Below are positions 26,908-39,297 of a stretch of 64,000 nt of DNA, one piece after another. Origin of the DNA: Luzula sylvatica (taxonomy: Eukaryota; Streptophyta; Magnoliopsida; Poales; Juncaceae); NCBI GenBank assembly GCA_946800325.1, contig CAMPEJ010000006.1, positions 124,001-188,000 on the forward strand, read 5' to 3'. The notes under the pieces were generated by a model. It saw nothing but the letters and a program-made list of their open reading frames with translations, had not been told where the DNA came from and searched no databases. Every line of letters starts with the position of its first letter. The stretch's first letter is position 1. A program made the translations under genes and the position numbers.

Positions 26908-27016
26908 CATAACATTTCACCAAAATTTACAAACACTAAGAAAGTTTGTTTTTCGATTCAAAACAATCTGTTTATGCTTTGGGGAGTTCAAATCATTGGA
27001 ATCGTATCTTTTACCA
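26908..27016. repeat. 109-bp monomer (15-bp deletion)
   Basis: The sequence reads GAGTTCAAATCATTGG, lacking 15 bp between AAAT and CATTGG (junction at about 26993/26994). The missing segment, monomer positions 87-101, ends in AT, and the retained flank also ends in AT, so a 2-bp microhomology borders the deletion. The deletion removes the TAA stop normally present in one frame, which opens a 79-codon reading frame across two monomers. Confidence 0.95.
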
Positions 27017-28876
27017 CATAACATTTCACAAAAATTTACAAACACTAAGAAAGTTTGTTTTTCGATTCAAAACAATTTGTTTATGCTTTGGGGAGTTCAA
27101 ATAACGTATTTAGAGATCATTTGAATCCTATCTTTTACCACATAACATTTCACCAAAATTTACAAACACTAAGAAAGTTTGTTTTTCGATTCAAAACAAT
27201 CTGTTTATGCTTTGGGGAGTTCAAATAACGTATTTTGAGATCATTTGAATCGTATGTTTTACTACATAACATTTCACCAAAATTTACAAACACTAAGAAA
27301 GTTTGTTTTTCGATTCAAAATAATCTGTTTATGCTTTGGGGAGTTCAAATAACGTATTTTGAGATCATTGGAATCGTATCTTTTACTACATAACATTTCA
27401 CCAAAATTTACAAACACTAAGAAAGTTTGTTTTTCGATTCAAAACAATCTGTTTATGCTTTGGGGAGTTCAAATAACGTATTTTGAGATCATTTGAATCG
27501 TATCTTTTACTACATAACATTTCACCAAAATTTACGAACACTAAGAAAGTTTGTTTTTCGATTCAAAACAATCTGTTTATGCTTTGGGGAGTTCAAATAA
27601 TGTATTTTGAGATCATTTGAATCGTATCTTTAACCACATAACATTTCACCAAAATTTACAAACACTAAGAAAGTTTGTTTTTCGATTCAAAACAATCTGT
27701 TTATGCTTTGGGGATTTCAAATAACGTATTTTGAGATCATTTGAATCGTATCTTTTACTCCATAACATTTCACCAAAATTTACAAACACTAAGAAAGTTT
27801 GTTTTTCGATTCAAAACAATCTGTTTATGCTTTGGGGATTTCAAATAACGTATTTTGAGATCATTTGAATCGTTTCTTTTACCACATAACATTTCACCAA
27901 AATTTACAAACAGTAAGAAAGTTTAATTTTCGATTCAAAACAATCTGTTTATGCTTTGGGGAGTTCAAATAACGTATTTTGAGATCATTTGAATCGTATC
28001 TTTTACTACATAACATTTCACCAAAATTTACAAACACTAAGAAAGTTTGTTTTTCGAATCAAAACAATTTGTTTATGCTTTGGGGAGTTCAAATAACATA
28101 TTTGTAGATCATTCGAATCGTATCTTTTACCACATAACATTTCACCAAAATTTACAAACACTAAGAAAGTTTGTTTTTCGATTCAAAACAATCTGTTTGT
28201 GCTTTGGGGAGTTCAAATAACGTATTTTGAGATCATTTGAATCGTATCTTTTACTACATAACATTTCACCAAAATTTACAAACACTAAGAAAGTTTGTTT
28301 TTCGATTCAAAACAATCTGTTTCTGCTTTGGGGAGTTCAAATAATGTATTTTGAGATCATTTGAATCGTATCTTTTACCACATAACATTTCACCAAAATT
28401 TACAAACACTAAGAAAGTTTGTTTTTCGATTCAAAACAATCTGTTTATGCTTTGGGGAGTTCAAATAACGTATTTTGAGATCATTGGAATCGTATCTTTT
28501 ACCACATAACATTTCACAAAAATTTACAAACACTAAGAAAGTTTGTTTTTCGATTCAAAACAATTTGTTTATGCTTTGGGGAGTTCAAATAACGTATTTA
28601 GAGATCATTTGAATCGTATCTTTTACCACATAACATTTCATCAAAATTTACAAACACTAAGAAAGTTTGTTTTTCGATTCAAAACAATCTGTTTATGCTT
28701 TGGGGAGTTCAAATAACGTATTTTGAGATCATTTGAATCGTATGTTTTACTACATAACATTTCACCAAAATTTACAAACACTAAGAAAGTTTGTTTTTCG
28801 ATTCAAAACAATTTGTCTATGCTTTGGGGAGTTCAAATAACATATTTTTAGATCATTCGAATCGTATCTTTTACCA

Positions 28877-30118
28877 CATAACATTTCACCAAAATTTACA
28901 AACACTAAGAAAGTTTGTTTTTCGATTCAAAACAATCTGTTTATGCTTTGGGGAGTTCAAATAACGTATTTTGAGATCATTTGAATCGTATCTTTTACTA
29001 CATAACATTTCACCAAAATTTACAAACACTAAGAAAGTTTGTTTTTCGATTCAAAACAATCTTTTTATGCTTTGGGGAGTTCAAATAACGTATTTTGAGA
29101 TCATTTGAATCGTATCTTTTACCACATAACATTTCACCAAAATTTACAAACACTAAGAAAGTTTGTTTTTCGATTCAAAACAATCTGTTTATGCTTTAGG
29201 GAGTTCAAATAACGTATTTTGAGATCATTTGAATCGTATCTTTTACCACATAACATTTCACCAAAATTTACAAACACTAAGAAAGTTTGTTTTTCGATTC
29301 AAAACAATCTGTTTATGCTTTGGGGAGTTCAAATAACGTATTTTGAGATCATTGGAATCGTATCTTTTACTACATAACATTTCACCAAAATTTACAAACA
29401 CTAAGAAAGTTTAATTTTCGATTCAAAACAATCTGTTTATGCTTTGGGGAGTTCAAATAACGTATTTTGAGATCATTTGAATCGTATCTTTTACCACATA
29501 ACATTTCACCAAAATTTACAAACACTAAGAAAGTTTAATTTTCGATTCAAAACAATCTGTTTATGCATTGGGGAGTTCAAATAACGTATTTTGAGATCAT
29601 TTGAATCGTATCTTTTACTACATAACATTTCACCAAAATTTACAAACACTAAGAAAGTTTGTTTTTCGATTCAAAACAACTTGTTTATGCTTTGGAGATT
29701 TCAAATAACATATTTGTAGATCATTCGAATCGTATCTTTTTTACCACATAACATTTCACCAAAATTTACAAACACTAAGAAAGTTTGTTTTTCGATTCAA
29801 AACAATCTGTTTGTGCTTTGGGGAGTTCAAATAACGTATTTTGAGATCATTAGAATCGTATCTTTTACTACATAACATTTCACCAAAATTTACAAACACT
29901 AAGAAAGTTTGTTTTTCGATTCAAAACAATCTGTTTCTGCTTTGGGGAGTTCAAATAACGTATTTTGAGATCATTTGAATCGTATCTTTTACCACATAAC
30001 ATTTCACCAAAATTTACAAACACTAAGAAAGTTTGTTTTTCGATTCAAAACAATCTGTTTATGCTTTGGGGAGTTCAAATAACGTATTTTGAGATCATTT
30101 GAATCGTATGTTTTACTA
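28877..30118. repeat. 10-monomer block, repeated at 34954-36195 and in part from 37684
   Basis: Markers CTTTTTATGC at 29061, 35138 and 37868, and CTTTAGGGAG shortly after each, define three copies of one block. The offsets are 6077 bp (49 monomers, net +1 bp from one 2-bp insertion and one 1-bp deletion) and 2730 bp (22 monomers plus 2 bp). Each contains two GTTTAATTTTC monomers, a TGCATTGGGG monomer, then the 126-bp monomer followed by a GTGC/ATTAG type. Confidence 0.8.
29621..29746. repeat. 126-bp monomer subfamily, first of eight members
   Basis: Two extra T residues near the 3' end give TATCTTTTTTACC instead of TATCTTTTACC. Members are at 29621-29746, 35698-35823, 38428-38553, 42398-42523, 50708-50833, 58769-58894, 61995-62120 and 63733-63858. 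All share the same haplotype: AACAACTTG at the variable site, a T in place of G in GGGGATTTC, CATATTTGTAG and ATTCG. One haplotype plus one insertion indicates a single origin. Spacings in monomers are 49, 22, 32, 67, 65, 26 and 14. Small later changes exist (GGAGATTTC in the first member, GGGTATTTC at 50708-50833). Confidence 0.95.
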
Positions 30119-30490
30119 CATAACATTTCACCAAAATTTACAAACACTAAGAAAGTTTGTTTTTCGATTCAAAACAATCTGTTTATGCATTGGGGAGTTC
30201 AAATAACGTATTTTGAGATCATTGGAATCTTATCTTTTACTACATAACATTTCACCAAAATTTACAAACACTAAGAAAGTTTGTTTTTCGATTCAAAACA
30301 ATATGTTTATCCTTTGGGGAGTTCAAATAACGTATTTTGAGATCATTTGAATCGTATCTTTTACTACATAACATTTCACCAAAATTTACAAACACTAAGA
30401 AAGTTTGTTTTTCGATTCAAAACAATCTGTTTCTGCTTTGGGGAGTTCAAATAATGTATTTTGAGATCATTTGAATCGTATCTTTTACCA

Positions 30491-33400
30491 CATAACATTT
30501 CACCAAAATTTACAAACACTAAGAAAGTTTGTTTTTCGATTCAAAACAATCTGTTTATGCTTTGGGGATTTCAAATAACGTATTTTGAGATCATTTGAAT
30601 CGTATCTTTTACTACATAACATTTCACCAAAATTTACAAACACTAAGAAAGTTTGTTTTTCGATTCAAAACAATCTGTTTATGCTTTGGGGATTTCAAAT
30701 AACGTATTTTGAGATCATTTGAATCGTATCTTTTACCACATAACATTTCACCAAAATTTACAAACACTAAGAAAGTTTAATTTTCGATTCAAAACAATCT
30801 GTTTATGCTTTGGGGAGTTCAAATAACGTATTTTGAGATCATTTGAATCGTATCTTTTACTACATAACATTTCACCAAAATTTACAAACACTAAGAAAGT
30901 TTGTTTTTCGAATCAAAACAATTTGTTTATGCTTTGGGGAGTTCAAATAACATATTTGTAGATCATTCGAATCGTATCTTTTACCACATAACATTTCACC
31001 AAAATTTACAAACACTAAGAAAGTTTGTTTTTCGATTCAAAACAATCTGTTTGTGCTTTGGGGAGTTCAAATAACGTATTTTGAGATCATTTTAATCGTA
31101 TCTTTTACTACATAACATTTCACCAAAATTTACAAACACTAAGAAAGTTTGTTTTTCGATTCAAAACAATCTGTTTCTGCTTTGGGGAGTTCAAATAATG
31201 TATTTTGAGATCATTTGAATCGTATCTTTTACCACATAACATTTCACCAAAATTTACAAACACTAAGAAAGTTTGTTTTTCGATTCAAAACAATCTGTTT
31301 ATGCTTTGGGGAGTTCAAATAACGTATTTTGAGATCATTGGAATCGTATCTTTTACCACATAACATTTCACAAAAATTTACAAACACTAAGAAAGTTTGT
31401 TTTTCGATTCAAAACAATTTGTTTATGCTTTGGGGAGTTCAAATAACGTATTTAGAGATCATTTGAATCGTATCTTTTACCACATAACATTTCACCAAAA
31501 TTTACAAACACTAAGAAAGTTTGTTTTTCGATTCAAAACAATCTGTTTATGCTTTGGGGAGTTCAAATAACGTATTTTGAGATCATTTGAATCGTATGTT
31601 TTACTACATAACATTTCACCAAAATTTACAAACACTAAGAAAGTTTGTTTTTCGATTCAAAATAATCTGTTTATGCTTTGGGGAGTTCAAATAACGTATT
31701 TTGAGATCATTGGAATCGTATCTTTTACTACATAACATTTCACCAAAATTTACAAACACTAAGAAAGTTTTTTTTTCGATTCAAAACAATCTGTTTATGC
31801 TTTGGGGATTTCAAATAACGTATTTTGAGATCATTTGAATCGTATCTTTTACTACATAACATTTCACCAAAATTTACAAACACTAAGAAAGTTTGTTTTT
31901 CCATTCAAAACAATCTGTTTATGCTTTGGGGATTTCAAATAACGTATTTTGAGATCATTTGAATCGTATCTTTTACCACATAACATTTCACCAAAATTTA
32001 CAAACACTAAGAAAGTTTAATTTTCGATTCAAAACAATCTGTTTATGCTTTGGGGAGTTCAAATAACGTATTTTGAGATCATTTGAATCGTATCTTTTAC
32101 TACATAACATTTCACCAAAATTTACAAACACTAAGAAAGTTTGTTTTTCGAATCAAAACAATTTGTTTATGCTTTGGGGAGTTCAAATAACATATTTGTA
32201 GATCATTCGAATCGTATCTTTTACCACATAACATTTCACCAAAATTTACAAACACTAAGAAAGTTTGTTTTTCGATTCAAAACAATCTGTTTGTGCTTTG
32301 GGGAGTTCAAATAACGTATTTTGAGATCATTTTAATCGTATCTTTTACTACATAACATTTCACCAAAATTTACAAACACTAAGAAAGTTTGTTTTTCGAT
32401 TCAAAACAATCTGTTTCTGCTTTGGGGAGTTCAAATAATGTAGTTTGAGATCATTTGAATCGTATCTTTTACCACATAACATTTCACCAAAATTTACAAA
32501 CACTAAGAAAGTTTGTTTTTCGATTCAAAACAATCTGCTTATGCTTTGGGGAGTTCAAATAACGTATTTTGAGATCATTGGAATCGTATCTTTTACCACA
32601 TAACATTTCACAAAAATTTACAAACACTAAGAAAGTTTGTTTTTCGATTCAAAACAATTTGTTTATGCTTTGGGGAGTTCAAATAACGTATTTAGAGATC
32701 ATTTGAATCGTATCTTTTACCACATAACATTTCACCAAAATTTACAAACACTAAGAAAGTTTGTTTTTCGATTCAAAACAATCTGTTTATGCTTTGGGGA
32801 GTTCAAATAACGTATTTTGAGATCATTTGAATCGTATGTTTTACTACATAACATTTCACCAAAATTTACAAACACTAAGAAAGTTTGTTTTTCGATTCAA
32901 AATAATCTGTTTATGCTTTGGGGAGTTCAAATAACGTATTTTGAGATCATTGGAATCGTATCTTTTACTACATAACATTTCACCAAAATTTACAAACACT
33001 AAGAAAGTTTTTTTTTCGATTCAAAACAATCTGTTTATGCTTTGGGGATTTCAAATAACGTATTTTGAGATCATTTGAATCGTATCTTTTACTACATAAC
33101 ATTTCACCAAAATTTACAAACACTAAGAAAGTTTGTTTTTCCATTCAAAACAATCTGTTTATGCTTTGGGGATTTCAAATAACGTATTTTGAGATCATTT
33201 GAATCGTATCTTTTACCACATAACATTTCACCAAAATTTACAAACACTAAGAAAGTTTAATTTTCGATTCAAAACAATCTGTTTATGCTTTGGGGAGTTC
33301 AAATAACGTATTTTGAGATCATTTGAATCGTATCTTTTACTACATAACATTTCACCAAAATTTACAAACACTAAGAAAGTTTGTTTTTCGAATCAAAACA

Positions 33401-34210
33401 ATTTGTTTATGCTTTGGGGAGTTCAAATAACATATTTGTAGATCATTCGAATCGTATCTTTTACCACATAACATTTCACCAAAATTTACAAACACTAAGA
33501 AAGTTTGTTTTTCGATTCAAAACAATCTGTTTGTGCTTTGGGGAGTTCAAATAACGTATTTTGAGATCATTTTAATCGTATCTTTTACTACATAACATTT
33601 CACCAAAATTTACAAACACTAAGAAAGTTTGTTTTTCGATTCAAAACAATCTGTTTCTGCTTTGGGGAGTTCAAATAATGTATTTTGAGATCATTTGAAT
33701 CGTATCTTTTACCACATAACATTTCACCAAAATTTACAAACACTAAGAAAGTTTGTTTTTCGATTCAAAACAATCTGCTTATGCTTTGGGGAGTTCAAAT
33801 AACGTATTTTGAGATCATTGGAATCGTATCTTTTACCACATAACATTTCACAAAAAATTACAAACACTAAGAAAGTTTGTTTTTCGATTCAAAACAATTT
33901 GTTTATGCTTTGGGGAGTTCAAATAACGTATTTAGAGATCATTTGAATCGTATCTTTTACCACATAACATTTCACCAAAATTTACAAACACTAAGAAAGT
34001 TTGTTTTTCGATTCAAAACAATCTGTTTATGCTTTGGGGAGTTCAAATAACGTATTTTGAGATCATTTGAATCGTATGTTTTACTACATAACATTTCACC
34101 AAAATTTACAAACACTAAGAAAGTTTGTTTTTCGATTCAAAATAATCTGTTTATGCTTTGGGGAGTTCAAATAACGTATTTTGAGATCATTGGAATCGTA
34201 TCTTTTACTA
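30491..34210. repeat. 10-monomer HOR, three tandem copies of 1240 bp
   Basis: Copies run 30491-31730, 31731-32970 and 32971-34210. The marker CATTTTAATCG lies near 31089, 32329 and 33569. Copies 2 and 3 share GTTTTTTTTTCG, TTTCCATTC and CTGCTTATGC; copy 1 lacks these. Copies 2 and 3 differ at about four sites: G/T at 32443 versus 33683, AAAAATT versus AAAAAATT near 33855, CATAAC versus CAAAAC just past the unit at 34211, and the T-run length at 34248. The order is HOR-A types 2 to 10 with an added AATAATCTG/ATTGG monomer. It is the cleanest multi-copy HOR in the first half. Confidence 0.92.
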
Positions 34211-34333
34211 CAAAACATTTCACCAAAATTTACAAACACTAAGAAAGTTTTTTTTCGATTCAAAACAATCTGTTTATGCTTTGGGGAGTTCAAATAACGT
34301 ATTTTGAGATCATTTGAATCGTATCTTTTACTA
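34211..34333. repeat. 123-bp monomer (1-bp deletion in T run, CAAAAC start)
   Basis: The T run at 34248-34255 has 8 T, where the parent variant at 31731 and 32971 has 9. The monomer start is also changed from CATAAC to CAAAAC. Because 123 is divisible by 3, the minus-strand frame stays open across this monomer, and the CAAAAC change removes a TAA in a plus-strand frame. Those two changes explain both short ORFs in this neighbourhood. Confidence 0.95.
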
Positions 34334-34953
34334 CATAACATTTCACCAAAATTTACAAACACTAAGAAAGTTTGTTTTTCGATTCAAAACAATCTGTTTC
34401 TGCTTTGGGGAGTTCAAATAATGTATTTTGAGATCATTTGAATCGTATCTTTTACCACATAACATTTCACCAAAATTTACAAACACTAAGAAAGTTTGTT
34501 TTTCGATTCAAAACAATCTGTTTATGCTTTGGGGATTTCAAATAACGTATTTTGAGATCATTTGAATCGTATCTTTTACTACATAACATTTCACCAAAAT
34601 TTACAAACACTAAGAAAGTTTGTTTTTCGATTCAAAACAATCTGTTTATGCTTTGGGGATTTCAAATAACGTATTTTGAGATCATTTGAATCGTATCTTT
34701 TACCACATAACATTTCACCAAAATTTACAAACACTAAGAAAGTTTAATTTTCGATTCAAAACAATCTGTTTATGCTTTGGGGAGTTCAAATAACGTATTT
34801 TGAGATCATTTGAATCGTATCTTTTACTACATAACATTTCACCAAAATTTACAAACACTAAGAAAGTTTGTTTTTCGAATCAAAACAATTTGTTTATGCT
34901 TTGGGGAGTTCAAATAACATATTTGTAGATCATTCGAATCGTATCTTTTACCA

Positions 34954-37900
34954 CATAACATTTCACCAAAATTTACAAACACTAAGAAAGTTTGTTTTTC
35001 GATTCAAAACAATCTGTTTGTGCTTTGGGGAGTTCAAATAACGTATTTTGAGATCATTTGAATCGTATCTTTTACTACATAACATTTCACCAAAATTTAC
35101 AAACACTAAGAAAGTTTGTTTTTCGATTCAAAACAATCTTTTTATGCTTTGGGGAGTTCAAATAACGTATTTTGAGATCATTTGAATCGTATCTTTTACC
35201 ACATAACATTTCACCAAAATTTACAAACACTAAGAAAGTTTGTTTTTCGATTCAAAACAATCTGTTTATGCTTTAGGGAGTTCAAATAACGTATTTTGAG
35301 ATCATTTGAATCGTATCTTTTACCACATAACATTTCACCAAAATTTACAAACACTAAGAAAGTTTGTTTTTCGATTCAAAACAATCTGTTTATGCTTTGG
35401 GGAGTTCAAATAACGTATTTTGAGATCATTGGAATAGTATCTTTTACTACATAACATTTCACCAAAATTTACAAACACTAAGAAAGTTTAATTTTCGATT
35501 CAAAACAATCTGTTTATGCTTTGGGGAGTTCAAATAACGTATTTTGAGATCATTTGAATCGTATCTTTTACCACATAACATTTCACCAAAATTTACAAAC
35601 ACTAAGAAAGTTTAATTTTCGATTCAAAACAATCTGTTTATGCATTGGGGAGTTCAAATAACGTATTTTGAGATCATTGGAATCGTATCTTTTACTACAT
35701 AACATTTCACCAAAATTTACAAACACTAAGAAAGTTTGTTTTTCGATTCAAAACAACTTGTTTATGCTTTGGGGATTTCAAATAACATATTTGTAGATCA
35801 TTCGAATCGTATCTTTTTTACCACATAACATTTCACCAAAATTTACAAACACTAAGAAAGTTTGTTTTTCGATTCAAAACAATCTGTTTGTGCTTTGGGG
35901 AGTTCAAATAACGTATTTTGAGAATATTAGAATCGTATCTTTTACTACATAACATTTCACCAAAATTTACAAACACTAAGAAAGTTTGTTTTTCGATTCA
36001 AAACAATCTGTTTATGCTTTGGGGAGTTCAAATAACGTATTTTGAGATCATTTGAATCGTATCTTTTACCACATAACATTTCACCAAAATTTACAAACAC
36101 TAAGAAAGTTTGTTTTTCGATTCAAAACAATCTGTTTATGCTTTGGGGAGTTCAAATAACGTATTTTGAGATCATTTGAATCCTATCTTTTACCACATAA
36201 CATTTCACCAAAATTTACAAACACTAAGAAAGTTTGATTTTCGATTCAAAACAATCTATTTATGCTTTGGGGAGTTCAAATAACGTATTTTGAGATCATT
36301 TGAATCGTATCTTTTACTACATAACATTTCACCAAAATTTACAAACACTAAGAAAGTTTGTTTTTCGATTCTAAACAATGTGTCTATGCTTTGGGGAGTT
36401 CAAATAACATATTTTTAGATTATTCGAATCGTATCTTTTACCACATAACATTTCACCAAAATTTACAAACACTAAGAAAGTTTGTTTTTCGATTCAAAAC
36501 AATCTGTTTATGCTTTGGGGAGTTCAAATAACGTATTTTGAGATCATTTCAATCGTATCTTTTACTACATAACATTTCACCAAAATTTACAAACACTAAG
36601 AAAGTTTGTTTTTCGATTCAAAACAATCTGTTTCTGCTTTGGGGAGTTCAAATAATGTATTTTGAGATCATTTGAATCGTATCTTTAACCACATAACATT
36701 TCACCAAAATTTACAAACACTAAGAAAGTTTGTTTTTCGATTCAAAACAATCTGTTTATGCTTTGGGGATTTCAAATAACGTATTTTGAGATCATTTGAA
36801 TCGTATCTTTTACTACATAACATTTCACCAAAATTTACAAACACTAAGAAAGTTTGTTTTTCGATTCAAAACAATCTGTTTATGCTTTGGGGATTTCAAA
36901 TAACGTATTTTGAGATCATTTGAATCGTTTCTTTTACCACATAACATTTCACCAAAATTTACAAACACTAAGAAAGTTTAATTTTCGATTCAAAACAATC
37001 TGTTTATGCTTTGGGGAGTTCAAATAACGTATTTTGAGATCATTTGAATCGTATCTTTTACTACATAACATTTCACCAAAATTTACAAACACTAAGAAAG
37101 TTTGTTTTTCGAATCAAAACAATTTGTTTATGCTTTGGGGAGTTCAAATAACATATTTGTAGATCATTCGAATCGTATCTTTTACCACATAACATTTCAC
37201 CAAAATTTACAAACACTAAGAAAGTTTGTTTTTCGATTCAAAACAATCTGTTTGTGCTTTGGGGAGTTCAAATAACGTATTTTGAGATCATTGGAATCGT
37301 ATCTTTTACCACATAACATTTCACAAAAATTTACAAACACTAAGAAAGTTTGTTTTTCGATTCAAAACAATTTGTTTATGCTTTGGGGAGTTCAAATAAC
37401 GTATTTAGAGATCATTTGAATCGTATCTTTTACCACATAACATTTCATCAAAATTTACAAACACTAAGAAAGTTTGTTTTTCGATTCAAAACAATCTGTT
37501 TATGCTTTGGGGAGTTCAAATAACGTATTTTGAGATCATTTGAATCGTATGTTTTACTACATAACATTTCACCAAAATTTACAAACACTAAGAAAGTTTG
37601 TTTTTCGATTCAAAACAATTTGTCTATGCTTTGGGGAGTTCAAATAACATATTTTTAGATCATTCGAATCGTATCTTTTACCACATAACATTTCACCAAA
37701 ATTTACAAACACTAAGAAAGTTTGTTTTTCGATTCAAAACAATCTGTTTATGCTTTGGGGAGTTCAAATAACGTATTTTGAGATCATTTGAATCGTATCT
37801 TTTACTACATAACATTTCACCAAAATTTACAAACACTAAGAAAGTTTGTTTTTCGATTCAAAACAATCTTTTTATGCTTTGGGGAGTTCAAATAACGTAT

Positions 37901-39297
37901 TTTGAGATCATTTGAATCGTATCTTTTACCACATAACATTTCACCAAAATTTACAAACACTAAGAAAGTTTGTTTTTCGATTCAAAACAATCTGTTTATG
38001 CTTTAGGGAGGTCAAATAACGTATTTTGAGATCATTTGAATCGTATCTTTTACCACATAACATTTCACCAAAATTTACAAACACTAAGAAAGTTTGTTTT
38101 TCGATTCAAAACAATCTGTTTATGCTTTGGGGAGTTCAAATAACGTATTTTGAGATCATTGGAATTGTATCTTTTACTACATAACATTTCACCAAAATTT
38201 ACAAACACTAAGAAAGTTTAATTTTCGATTCAAAACAATCTGTTTATGCTTTGGCGAGTTCAAATAACGTATTTTGAGATCATTTGAATCGTATCTTTTA
38301 CCACATAACATTTCACCAAAATTTACAAACACTAAGAAAGTTTAATTTTCGATTCAAAACAATCTGTTTATGCATTGGGGAGTTCAAATAACGTATTTTG
38401 AGATCATTTGAATCGTATCTTTTACTACATAACATTTCACCAAAATTTACAAACACTAAGAAAGTTTGTTTTTCGATTCAAAACAACTTGTTTATGCTTT
38501 GGGGATTTCAAATAACATATTTGTAGATCATTCGAATCGTATCTTTTTTACCACATAACATTTCACCAAAATTTACAAACACTAAGAAAGTTTGTTTTTC
38601 GATTCAAAACAATCTGTTTGTGCTTTGGGGAGTTCAAATAACGTATTTTGAGATCATTAGAATCGTATCTTTTACTACATAACATTTCACCAAAATTTAC
38701 AAACACTAAGAAAGTTTGTTTTTCGATTCAAAACAATCTGTTTCTGCTTTGGGGAGTTCAAATAACGTATTTTGAGATCATTTGAATCGTATCTTTTACC
38801 ACATAACATTTCACCAAAATTTACAAACACTAAGAAAGTTTGTTTTTCGATTCAAAACAATCTGTTTATGCTTTGGGGAGTTCAAATAACGTATTTTGAG
38901 ATCATTTGAATCCTATCTTTTACCACATAACATTTCACCAAAATTTACAAACACTAAGAAAGTTTGATTTTCGATTCAAAACAATCTATTTATGCTTTGG
39001 GGAGTTCAAATAACGTATTTTGAGATCATTTGAATCGTATCTTTTACTACATAACATTTCACCAAAATTTACAAACACTAAGAAAGTTTGTTTTTCGATT
39101 CTAAACAATGTGTCTATGCTTTGGGGAGTTCAAATAACATATTTTTAGATTATTCGAATCGTATCTTTTACCACATAACATTTCACCAAAATTTACAAAC
39201 ACTAAGAAAGTTTGTTTTTCGATTCAAAACAATCTGTTTATGCTTTGGGGAGTTCAAATAACGTATTTTGAGATCATTTGAATCGTATCTTTTACTA
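34954..39297. repeat. 13-monomer blocks duplicated at 22-mer spacing
   Basis: Blocks 34954-36567 and 37684-39297 match at +2730 bp (22 x 124 + 2). Markers: CTTTTTATGC 35138/37868, the 126-bp monomer end 35823/38553, and TGTGTCTATG near 36369/39099. The first copy has AGAATATTAG near 35931 and GGAATAGTATC near 35434; the second has GGAATTGTATC near 38161 and GGCGAG near 38254. Between them (36568-37683) lies a HOR-A segment: CTGC/AATG, two GATTTC, TTTAATTTTC, CGAATC, GTGC, TTTAGAG, TATGTTTT and TTGTCTATGC. Confidence 0.8.

Noticed and set aside
26888..27124. 78-residue plus-strand ORF
   Set aside because: It begins with TTG, lies wholly in satellite monomers, and is open only because the 15-bp deletion removed a TAA. 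The product repeats one monomer translation in two versions; there is no domain, ribosome site or codon signal.
29735..29750. Possible sequencing homopolymer error behind the 126-bp monomers
   Set aside because: The two extra T residues co-occur with the same private substitutions in all eight members, so they mark a lineage and not random errors. The 8-T run at 34248 remains open to a homopolymer-error explanation.
34057..34242. 61-residue plus-strand ORF
   Set aside because: It starts at TTG and exists because CATAAC became CAAAAC at 34211, which removed a stop. It is satellite translation, not a gene.
34096..34362. 88-residue minus-strand ORF
   Set aside because: It starts at GTG and spans the 123-bp monomer, whose 1-bp loss keeps frame across two monomers. 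The internal duplication of the protein is the satellite repeat itself.
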